The position numbers were made by a program, and so were the translations under genes. Source: Chitinophaga filiformis (GTDB lineage: Bacteria; Bacteroidota; Bacteroidia; Chitinophagales; Chitinophagaceae). Taken from it: a stretch of 64,000 nt of DNA. The notes under the pieces were generated by a model. It had not been told where the DNA came from, did not search any database, and worked only from the letters and a program-made list of their open reading frames with translations. Numbering within the stretch: position 1 is the stretch's first letter; every line of letters begins with the position of its first letter. Shown here one piece after another: positions 53,505 through 61,644 of the stretch. The stretch spans positions 3,947,001 to 4,011,000 of the forward strand of contig NZ_CP095855.1 in assembly GCF_023100805.1 (NCBI RefSeq). The letters are read 5' to 3'.

Positions 53505-55784
53505 ATGCGTTACAGGTTTTATCTTTTAGGGATCGGCTTCTGCCTGGCAGCATGTAACAATGGCGACAACACGAAGTCGTCAAATGCATCAGACTCACTG
53601 GCTATCCGTCAGCAATACGCTGTCTCGCCGGTGCTGGATGCAACAACCGCTATCTCGCATATGGAAGTGGAGAAAGGCCTGGAAGTGCAGCTGGTAGCGG
53701 CAGAACCATTGGTAACGGTGCCGGTGGCCATGACATTTGACGAAAAAGGACGTATGTGGGTTGTGGAGATGACCGGTTATATGCCTGACACCGTTGGTAC
53801 GGGAGAAGATGTCCCTAACGGAAAGATCGTGATCCTGGAGGATACAGACCACAACGGGGTAGCCGACAAACGCGAAGTGTTCATGGACTCGCTGGTACTG
53901 CCCAGAGCTATCTGCCTGGTCGAAAACGGGATCCTGGTAGCCGAACCACCTAAGCTGTGGTTTGTAGAGATCAACAATGACAAACCCGGCAAACGCACGC
54001 TGGTAGACGATAAATATACCGAAGGCGGCAATGTGGAGCACCAGCCCAACGGTTTGCTGCGGGCCATGGATAACTGGATCTACAACGCAAAATCAGATAA
54101 ACGCTACCGTAAAATGGGTGGCAGGTGGCTGAAAGAACAAACACATTTCCGCGGCCAGTGGGGAATTACACAGGACAACTACGGCCGTCTCTTTTACAAT
54201 AATAACTCAGAAAATGTGCTGGGCGATTACTTCCCGCCAGGACTGGGCGCCCATAACCAGCAACAGAAGAATGTAGCGGGTTACGACGAGAAGATCGTGC
54301 CCGATACGCGCGTATATCCCATCCGGGCTACTACCGGCGTGAACAGGGGATACATGAAAGGCGTGCTGAACGACAGCCTCCGCCTGCGCAATATGACAGC
54401 TGCCTGCGGTCCCCTGGTGTACAGAGGAGCGCTACTGAGTAAGGAGTACGATAACAATATTTTTGTGGCGGAGCCCTCCGGCAACCTCATTAAAAGGAAC
54501 CTGGTAAAAGACAGCGGTTATATCGTGAAAGGGCAGCAGGCCTATCCCGATCATGAATTCCTGGCCAGTACAGACGAGCGTTTCAGGCCGGTAAGCCTCT
54601 ATGATGGTCCTGATGGCGCGCTCTATATAGTGGACATGTACAGGGGAATTATCCAGCATAAAACCTACCTGACGCCCTATCTTAAAAAAGAGATCAGCAG
54701 CCGTAACCTGACCAATCCGCTGAACTGCGGGCGTATATATCGCGTAGTGCCTGCCGGGACTAAACCATCGCCGGTATTACCAGAAAATGAGCCAGGTAAA
54801 CTACTGGCCTTACTGGATCATCCGAATGGCTGGGTAAGGGACAAGGCGCAACAAATGATCATCGATCATCACTATACTTCACTGGCGCCGGCACTGAAGG
54901 AACGCCTGCACCGGAAAGATAGTCTCAACGGACAGATCCATGCCTTGTGGACGCTGGAAGGCCTGGGCGCATTACAGCTGGCAGATGTGATGGTAATGCT
55001 TCATCACCCCAACCCATATGCCCAGGCAGAAGGCCTGGCAGCCCTGCCGGCAGTGCTTACTGCCACCAATGGCGGGGAAGTGCTGAAGCAACTGGCGGGC
55101 ATGGAGCAGAATGTCTTTCTGGCGCCTTACGTTGCCTTATTGCTGCCTGCCTTTCCTCCACAATTGCAGCAGGCGGTAGATATGCTGCAAACGCAGCTGG
55201 TAGAAAAGTATGCCAACGATCCATATGTAGCGGATGCTATCATCAGCCGGATGGCAGGTAAGGAAACGGCTTTATTGCAACAGCTGGCTGCATGGAATCC
55301 GGATACGACATTGGTGCTGCACAAACATCTGAAAACTGTATTGAAAGATATTGAGAACCGTAAGAAGGCCAGTATGGATGAGGGCTTGCAGAAGACCTAT
55401 CCAAGAGGAACGGTGTTATTTAAAACAGTTTGTCAGACCTGCCACGGAGCAGACGGGGACGGTATACAATCACTGGCGCCACCGTTGAACCAGTCGGAGA
55501 TCGTAACGGGAGACAAACATCGCCTGGCAGCCATCGTGCTGTTCGGACTAACAGGGCCCGTGAATGTTGCAGGCAAACAATATAAAGCGCCGGAAATAAG
55601 CGGCGATATGCCCGGAATTGGCAGCAATGACGAGTTCTCCGATAAGGACATTGCGGAGGTCCTCAGCTTTATCCGTGGCGCCTGGAGCAATCATGCCGCT
55701 AAAGTGACGGAAAAAGATATCCAGGACGTCAGGAAGCAATATAAAGGAAGGCAGAAGTCATTTACCATGGAAGAGCTGAAATAA
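53505..55784 (+). CDS. PVC-type heme-binding lipoprotein with C-terminal cytochrome c domain
   Basis: 759 residues from ATG 53505 (a TTG at 53478 is in frame). GIGFCLAAC is a lipobox. The N-terminal half is a beta-propeller of the membrane-bound dehydrogenase type (VAMTFDEKGRMWVVEMTGYM, YIVDMYRGIIQHKTYL). A HEAT-like helical region follows (about 430-610), then cytochrome c with CQTCHG near residue 642 and MPGIG as the likely axial Met. Such proteins are linked to glycan or sugar oxidation in PVC bacteria and Bacteroidota. The promoter region contains TATATTTTG, one base longer than the consensus. Confidence 0.88.
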   Translation: MRYRFYLLGIGFCLAACNNGDNTKSSNASDSLAIRQQYAVSPVLDATTAISHMEVEKGLEVQLVAAEPLVTVPVAMTFDEKGRMWVVEMTGYMPDTVGTGEDVPNGKIVILEDTDHNGVADKREVFMDSLVLPRAICLVENGILVAEPPKLWFVEINNDKPGKRTLVDDKYTEGGNVEHQPNGLLRAMDNWIYNAKSDKRYRKMGGRWLKEQTHFRGQWGITQDNYGRLFYNNNSENVLGDYFPPGLGAHNQQQKNVAGYDEKIVPDTRVYPIRATTGVNRGYMKGVLNDSLRLRNMTAACGPLVYRGALLSKEYDNNIFVAEPSGNLIKRNLVKDSGYIVKGQQAYPDHEFLASTDERFRPVSLYDGPDGALYIVDMYRGIIQHKTYLTPYLKKEISSRNLTNPLNCGRIYRVVPAGTKPSPVLPENEPGKLLALLDHPNGWVRDKAQQMIIDHHYTSLAPALKERLHRKDSLNGQIHALWTLEGLGALQLADVMVMLHHPNPYAQAEGLAALPAVLTATNGGEVLKQLAGMEQNVFLAPYVALLLPAFPPQLQQAVDMLQTQLVEKYANDPYVADAIISRMAGKETALLQQLAAWNPDTTLVLHKHLKTVLKDIENRKKASMDEGLQKTYPRGTVLFKTVCQTCHGADGDGIQSLAPPLNQSEIVTGDKHRLAAIVLFGLTGPVNVAGKQYKAPEISGDMPGIGSNDEFSDKDIAEVLSFIRGAWSNHAAKVTEKDIQDVRKQYKGRQKSFTMEELK

Positions 55785-55814
55785 GCGGACAACAGCATGC
55801 CGATGCTTTGCTGC

Positions 55815-57221
55815 TTACAGCAGTATATTCAGTGTGTGCAGTTTGTTGTAAAGCGTTTTACGGTCTATGTTCATCAACCTGGCGGCCTGCGATTTATTGA
55901 AGCGGACCTGTTGCAGCACATCCAGTATTTTCTGGTATTCTGCCTGGCGGGTTACATTCTTCAGATTCTCCTCAGTGCCGGGGATAGCTGACATTGCCAG
56001 TTCCCGGGATACAGGATGTAATTCCTCCGGGAGCGATTCCATATTGATAGGAGCTTTCTCTGTTGACAACAGGCAGATGCGTCGCATCACATTTTTAAGT
56101 TCCCGGATATTTCCCGGCCAGGGATAATTGTAAAAGGCAGCAAGCACTTCATCAGACAAAGGACCGCATTCTCTTTCCAGCTCGTCTTCGACGGCCTGTT
56201 TGAACGTAGATACAAACAAGGGCAGATCTTCCCGGCGTTCACGCAAAGGAGGTACATTGATGGTGAATTCGTTCAACCGGTAATAGAGATCGTCCCGGAA
56301 CCTGCCTTGCAGAACGGCCTGCTGCAGATCTTCATTAGACGCTACAATGATGCGGATGTCTACATGTACTTCCCTGGCACTGCCCACCGGGCGTACTACT
56401 CTCTCCTGAATGGTTCGTAGTAAGGCTGTTTGTACTTCATAGGAAAGATTCCCTATTTCATCAAGGAACAATGTGCCTCCGTCCGCTTCCTGGAACGCCC
56501 CGATCCTTGCCTGGATGGCGCCGGTGAAAGCTCCTTTTTCATGCCCGAACAGCTCACTGCTGGCCAGCTCGCGCGAGAGGCTGCCACAGTCAATGGCCAC
56601 CAGGGGTTTATCTTTCCGTCTGCTCTGGCTATGTATCAGTTGCGCCACAGATTCTTTGCCTGTGCCGGTCTCGCCAAGAATGATAACACTATAATCAGTA
56701 GGTGCGATCAGTTTGATCTGCGTATGCAGTTCCTTCGAAGTATTGCCGTTGCCATAAACAAACTGACTGAGCTGCCCCCTGTGAGATACATAAGTAGAAA
56801 CAGGATCGGCTGTCAGATGCATGGCTGGTGGTAATTGTTCCTTTGACAATACAGCCTGATGGAGCAATGCCTTCTGCACCAGCAGAATGGCCTGTGAAGC
56901 ATTTAATGGTTTAACAACATAGTCGTAAATGCCTTGTTTGATCAGTTGAATGGCTATCCGCACATCCGGATAACCGGTCATAACGATGATGCTGGTGGCA
57001 GGGCTCATTTCCCTGATCCTGAGCGACAGAATACTGCCATCTATCTCTTTATCTTTGAGACGATAATCGCAGAAGATCACATCATAACTTTTTTCTTTAA
57101 TCATCTTCAGCGCCATGGTGCCGGAAACGCTATGATCTACCTTGTATCCTTCTTTGGTAAGGATGGTGGTAAGCAATGTGCAGATATGGATTTCGTCGTC
57201 GACAATCAGGATAGTTTTCAC
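55815..57221 (-). CDS. NtrC-type sigma-54-dependent response regulator
   Basis: 468 residues. The receiver is intact (ILIVDDE, Asp52 in FCDYRL, Thr82 in IVMTGYP, Lys104 in YVVKPL). The AAA+ domain has Walker A GETGTGKE (183-190), the sigma-54 contact loop GAFTGA (230-235) and Walker B LFLDEIG. The Fis-type HTH is at the C-terminus (FNKSQAARLMNIDRKTLYNKL). It activates RpoN-dependent genes after phosphorylation. No histidine kinase is nearby and no clear -24/-12 promoter was found in the window. Confidence 0.95.
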   Translation of the reverse strand: MKTILIVDDEIHICTLLTTILTKEGYKVDHSVSGTMALKMIKEKSYDVIFCDYRLKDKEIDGSILSLRIREMSPATSIIVMTGYPDVRIAIQLIKQGIYDYVVKPLNASQAILLVQKALLHQAVLSKEQLPPAMHLTADPVSTYVSHRGQLSQFVYGNGNTSKELHTQIKLIAPTDYSVIILGETGTGKESVAQLIHSQSRRKDKPLVAIDCGSLSRELASSELFGHEKGAFTGAIQARIGAFQEADGGTLFLDEIGNLSYEVQTALLRTIQERVVRPVGSAREVHVDIRIIVASNEDLQQAVLQGRFRDDLYYRLNEFTINVPPLRERREDLPLFVSTFKQAVEDELERECGPLSDEVLAAFYNYPWPGNIRELKNVMRRICLLSTEKAPINMESLPEELHPVSRELAMSAIPGTEENLKNVTRQAEYQKILDVLQQVRFNKSQAARLMNIDRKTLYNKLHTLNILL

Positions 57222-57450
57222 ATGTTAAGATTAAGAGGTGAGTAAATTAGTTTCCTAATGACACGAACACTACGACTTGACCTTTAAAATAAATGATTGT
57301 TGGCAGCAGGGGATAAATAGAAAACGAAGTAAGGTACTTTCAATATTCAGACTGCAAAAGGAGTAGACAGTTTAATTTCCTATATGCAGATATTTACAAG
57401 CACATAAATGCTATGTCTGGCATAAAGGTATCGAATTAATGAATGCAAGC

Positions 57451-57497
57451 AAAAAATAAAGACCGTTCCACCGAGGATGGAACGGTCTTTATTTTTT
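57451..57497. terminator. Perfect 20-bp stem terminator
   Basis: AAAAAATAAAGACCGTTCCA and its exact reverse complement flank a 7-base loop CCGAGGA. It lies downstream of the DUF192 gene on the minus strand. The rest of the gap (57222-57450), the leader of the NtrC-type gene, shows no other feature. Confidence 0.92.
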
Positions 57498-57514
57498 ATA
57501 GTAATATCAATATC

Positions 57515-58042
57515 CTATTTTATTTCCTTATAGCTGATTCTATCACCATATGCGATATGATACTTATCGCAGAATCCCGCATTCACTTCAAGCACGAACT
57601 GTGCTTTTTTGAAGGAGGGCAGGCTTTCTTCCGAAAGCGGAGTGGTATATTTCTGAACAGATACGATCTCTTTCTTTTCATCGATATATATGATGTCGAG
57701 AGAAATGTAGGTGTTCTTCATCCAGAATGACTGCTCCTCTGCATGAGGAAAGATAAAGAGCATACCCTGTGTGTCCTTCATGGATTTACGGTCCATCAGG
57801 CCCTGCGCTCTTTCCTGGTCATTGGTAGCCAGTTCAATATCGATCTGGCGGAGCGTATCATTGTTGACCTTACTGAGAAAATAAAGAACGCCTTCCTTTT
57901 TGAACTGCGGTTCTTTATCAGCAGTGATGGTGGCAGCTGTTTCAGAAGATGAAATGTTGCTGACCTGGCTGCGGTTGTTGTGACATCCGGCAATATAAAG
58001 ACAGAGTCCAGCATTGAATAACAACCATCTGCTAGCAGACAT
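57515..58042 (-). CDS. DUF192-domain lipoprotein
   Basis: 175 residues. LYIAGC is a lipobox, followed by a Ser/Thr/Asn-rich linker. The DUF192 domain shows LATNDQERAQGLMDRKSM, GMLFIFPHAEEQSFWMKNTY, IIYIDEKKEIV and FVLEVNAGFCDKYHI. Members are small beta-barrel proteins of unknown function. It is the last gene of a three-gene unit, 10 bp after mqnE. Confidence 0.9.
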   Translation of the reverse strand: MSASRWLLFNAGLCLYIAGCHNNRSQVSNISSSETAATITADKEPQFKKEGVLYFLSKVNNDTLRQIDIELATNDQERAQGLMDRKSMKDTQGMLFIFPHAEEQSFWMKNTYISLDIIYIDEKKEIVSVQKYTTPLSEESLPSFKKAQFVLEVNAGFCDKYHIAYGDRISYKEIK

Positions 58043-58052
58043 AAATGTGATT

Positions 58053-59234
58053 TTAACGTGCCATCAATTCTTCCTCTGAAAATACAACATCAGTATAATC
58101 TTTGATCTCATTGTAAACCGTATCCCTTTCCACCGGTCTTCTGCCGGCCTGTTTGATCAGCATGGCCAGCTGGGCGGTGTTCATGGATGGGTTCTGTTCT
58201 TCCGAACCTGCCATGGAATAGATCTTGGTGGTATCATCAATGGTACCGTCCAAATCGTTTACCCCAAAGGAAAGTGTCAGTTGTGCTGTATTTCTGCCCA
58301 GCATAGGCCAGTAAGCCTTCAGATGGGGGAAGTTGTCCATGTAAAGACGGGCAACCGCGTACAGTCTGAGGTCTTCCACAACAGAAGTCTCCGGTATATG
58401 CGCCATCTCGTTGTCCTTATTGCGGAACTTCAGCGGGATGAAGGTATTGAAACCTTTGGTTTCATCCTGAAGGCTGCGCAGGCGTTCCATGTGGTCAATA
58501 CGATGCCAGAACTGTTCCAGGTGGCCGTACAGCATGGTTGCATTGGTATGCATACCCAGCAGGTGTGCTGTTTTATGAATGTGCAGCCAGCCATCTGCAT
58601 CTACCTTATCATGGCAGATCTGGGCACGGATGTCGGGATGGAATATTTCAGCGCCACCGCCCGGCATGGATTGCAGTCCTGCCTCATGCAGGATGCGCAT
58701 ACCTTCCTCCACGGAAACCTTTGCTTTGCGGAACATATAATCCAGCTCCACAGCGGTAAATCCCTTCAGGTGAAGGTCGGGTCTGTGTGCCCTTATTTTC
58801 TGCAGCAGCTCCACAAAGAAGTCGAGGTTCATTTTAGGATGCACGCCGCCTACAATATGTACTTCGGTAACGGGTTGGCCATCATACTTCTTAACGATGT
58901 CCAGCATCTGGTCAATGCTTAATTCCCAGCCTTCCTCACGATTTTTGTACAAACGGGAGTAAGAACAGAATTTGCAGGTAAAAACGCAAACATTGGTTGG
59001 CTCTATATGGAAATTCCGATTGAAATAGGTTTTATCACCATGCATACGCACTCTCACCGCATTGGCCAGGGCGCCCAGGTATCCCAGTTCTCCTTTCTCA
59101 AATAAAAGCAGGCCCTCTTCGGGTGTCAGCCTTTCTGCTGACAATACCTTTTCACCAATGGTTTTCAACCCTTTATCCAATCTTGTATCTTGCAGTAATG
59201 TTGCTACGGCAGGATGATCATTTCTGGTCGTCAT
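58053..59234 (-). CDS. mqnE: Aminofutalosine synthase (radical SAM)
   Basis: 393 residues. The Fe-S cysteines are Cys83, Cys87 and Cys90 in NVCVFTCKFCSYS. VTEVHIVGGVHPKM, LKGFTAVELDYMF, SMPGGGAEIFHPDIRAQIC and LGMHTNATMLYGHLE are typical of MqnE rather than MqnC. It joins the enolpyruvyl side chain of the MqnA product to adenosyl radical to form aminofutalosine in menaquinone synthesis. Other mqn genes are not in the window. It lies 5 bp downstream of the secreted metalloprotease gene. Confidence 0.94.
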   Translation of the reverse strand: MTTRNDHPAVATLLQDTRLDKGLKTIGEKVLSAERLTPEEGLLLFEKGELGYLGALANAVRVRMHGDKTYFNRNFHIEPTNVCVFTCKFCSYSRLYKNREEGWELSIDQMLDIVKKYDGQPVTEVHIVGGVHPKMNLDFFVELLQKIRAHRPDLHLKGFTAVELDYMFRKAKVSVEEGMRILHEAGLQSMPGGGAEIFHPDIRAQICHDKVDADGWLHIHKTAHLLGMHTNATMLYGHLEQFWHRIDHMERLRSLQDETKGFNTFIPLKFRNKDNEMAHIPETSVVEDLRLYAVARLYMDNFPHLKAYWPMLGRNTAQLTLSFGVNDLDGTIDDTTKIYSMAGSEEQNPSMNTAQLAMLIKQAGRRPVERDTVYNEIKDYTDVVFSEEELMAR

Positions 59235-59239
59235 CTCGC

Positions 59240-61375
59240 TTAATTCACTTTAGTTATCTTAATAGTCTTGACGTTATTCCTGTATATTAATTTTACAAAA
59301 TAAATACCATTTGGCTCATTTACCAAATCAAAGATAAAACGGTTGCTACTGTTGACGGACGAGCCGGGTTGTTTGGTGACGAGCTGTCCTAAAGTATTGT
59401 AGATCGCGATGTAATCCAGATCTTTAGGCGTCTCCAGGAAGGTGATGAACAGCTGGTTCACCACCGGCACCGGCCCGACTACAAGACCTTTCTCCTTTAG
59501 ATACGGAAGAGTATTCTTCGTTACGATATTGATATTATCCAGGTAGATATTGTTTTCCGCATTGCTGATGTTCCGGAATACCACCCTGAACTGGCCTTTT
59601 TTAATGATCGGGGTCAGGTTCACAGAATCCCGGCGCCATTCGGCCGCGGTTGGTATGAACTCGGTGGTTACAGGCTGTTTGCGGGTCAGGAATGAGGCGC
59701 CACCCTTTTTATAGAGGCTGTCCAGGGTCTTACCGCAGTCGGAAGTGGTAAAGATCTGGAGACTGTCCCATACCGTATTCGAACCATTTACGCTGGAGAA
59801 GGCGGCCGCAGCCACGTCGAAGAACAGGAACACCGAATCATGCCCTGCCGGGTTGAAGGTCGGGCTCAGAATGTCGTCAATAGCATCGTTGGTATTGTAC
59901 GCCAGGTTATGCATCACGATAGACTTTGTGCCTGAACTGGCCGCGTCGGAAGTGATCTCCCAGGTATAACTATCGTCATAATTCTTTATTTCCCAGCCTG
60001 TTGGAGGGAAGGTGCTGCTTTCAAAGCCTTCCGTATAGGGGAAGCTCGCGTCAGGATAATACTGGAAGGTGGTCCAGGCAGTATCGTTTGTCGGATCGTC
60101 ATCGGCAATACCATTAGGAGACAACGTATAGGCCTTCAGAATATGCGCACCATCTTCCGAGGTACTGGAATCCAGTTGTACGGTAGTCGTTTTCAGTGCT
60201 GTCAGACTGCCCGTCCAGTTATAGGTTCTGAGCCCGCCACCGTCCACAGTGTAATTGATCTTTACAGCAGTAAGTGTATTCTTACCCTGGTTTTTCAATA
60301 CAACGGAAGGAGCGATATAAGGTTCACAGATCTGTCCGAAAGGCGAAGTAACACTCAGCACCTGTGCATCGTTATCCAGAAGGTTCAGCGGTACGCAACC
60401 GTTGGACGACAGTAGGGACGCCCTGTCTTCGCTCAATGTCAGGCGCATTCTGTCTACCTGGTCGGAGGTAAACAGCAGCATACATGCATCATCCGAATAA
60501 TCCATGAAATTATTGAACATGATGCCGGGTGAATCGACAGAGCAGGCGTCGGTAAGCGGGAACCTGGGGCAATTGTAGGTGTAGGTGCCTTGTAAAGGCG
60601 TATCGTCAATGCCATCGTCTACCGCACAGGCAGATTCATCGCCCCAGATGTGACGCAGGGAAAAATAGTGGCCTACTTCGTGTACGGTAGTACGTCCCAT
60701 ATTGAAGGGGGCTACGGCGCTGCCTGTAGTGCCAAACCCTGTGTAGGTGATCACTACGCCTTGTTCATTGGCCGGATAACCGTCAGGGAAGGTGGCAATA
60801 CCCAGGTAATTGTCAGAGAGGCTGCAAACCCAGATATTGAGGTAATTACTGCTGTTCCATGCATCGGCCCCGCCACTGGCAACATGTTTTACTGCGGACG
60901 CAGAATTGGATACACTAAAAGAGGTCCGGGTGGTGGTAACGCGTTCGATCCCGTTAGTGGGATTGTCGTCCGGCGTACGCTGCGCCAGGCAGAATTGTAT
61001 CTGGGCATCGCCAATACGCGGTTTCCATGCATTCGGAACACTGGATATATCGGAAGCGCTGGCGCTGTAATCACGGTTTAATGCGTCTATCTGCGACTGT
61101 ACCTGCTCGTCTGTTACCAGGCTGGGATTTTTCAGCACGATATGTACTACTACAGGGATGGTCACGGTAGGATAGACGGTTTTCATCTGCGCCCTTGACT
61201 GCTTAATGGTACGGGTCATTTCCTGGAGGCGGGCCTCCTTTCTTTCACGGATCTTCTGAAATGCCGGGTTGGACGCAATGAGTTGTTGCATAGCCTCTTC
61301 CGTACCGCACTTACGTTGGGCAAAGGCAGGTATAACATAGAGGCTGACCAGGATAAAAAGGGTAAAATTGCGCAA
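59240..61375 (-). CDS. M43-family zinc metalloprotease with type-A T9SS tail
   Basis: 711 residues. FTLFILVSLYVIPAFA is the signal peptide. The protease domain has HEVGHYFSLRHIWGD (His232, Glu233, His236, His242) and the Met-turn region FNNFMDYSDDACMLLFT, as in cytophagalysin/ulilysin (M43B). A CARDB-like segment and a beta-sandwich follow (AQVLSVTSPFGQICEPYIAP; FPYTEGFESSTFPPTGWEIKNY). The end GPVPVVNQLFITF to IKITKVN is a type-A sorting domain. The start is TTG at 61375; no in-frame ATG precedes the signal peptide. It heads the unit with mqnE and the DUF192 gene. Confidence 0.93.
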   Translation of the reverse strand: MRNFTLFILVSLYVIPAFAQRKCGTEEAMQQLIASNPAFQKIRERKEARLQEMTRTIKQSRAQMKTVYPTVTIPVVVHIVLKNPSLVTDEQVQSQIDALNRDYSASASDISSVPNAWKPRIGDAQIQFCLAQRTPDDNPTNGIERVTTTRTSFSVSNSASAVKHVASGGADAWNSSNYLNIWVCSLSDNYLGIATFPDGYPANEQGVVITYTGFGTTGSAVAPFNMGRTTVHEVGHYFSLRHIWGDESACAVDDGIDDTPLQGTYTYNCPRFPLTDACSVDSPGIMFNNFMDYSDDACMLLFTSDQVDRMRLTLSEDRASLLSSNGCVPLNLLDNDAQVLSVTSPFGQICEPYIAPSVVLKNQGKNTLTAVKINYTVDGGGLRTYNWTGSLTALKTTTVQLDSSTSEDGAHILKAYTLSPNGIADDDPTNDTAWTTFQYYPDASFPYTEGFESSTFPPTGWEIKNYDDSYTWEITSDAASSGTKSIVMHNLAYNTNDAIDDILSPTFNPAGHDSVFLFFDVAAAAFSSVNGSNTVWDSLQIFTTSDCGKTLDSLYKKGGASFLTRKQPVTTEFIPTAAEWRRDSVNLTPIIKKGQFRVVFRNISNAENNIYLDNINIVTKNTLPYLKEKGLVVGPVPVVNQLFITFLETPKDLDYIAIYNTLGQLVTKQPGSSVNSSNRFIFDLVNEPNGIYFVKLIYRNNVKTIKITKVN

Positions 61376-61644
61376 TGTTCTAGTTTGAATGTTAAAATAC
61401 AGCTTGTCCTGTTATTTTTCCAGGAAAAGTTACAACCTTATAGCTATAATGCAGGTAGTGAATCTGCGAAAAGCGATATTCTCCGGTTAAATTATGATTC
61501 TTTCATATTATAATCATTTCGTAAATTGCCGCCTGTTTTATTTGGGACAATGCAATAAGTAAACGCATTTTGTGACAATTTCTTACACCAGTAATCGAAC
61601 CCTTACCCTTTAAACAGGTTCATCCCGGTTTATCCAGGTTATCT

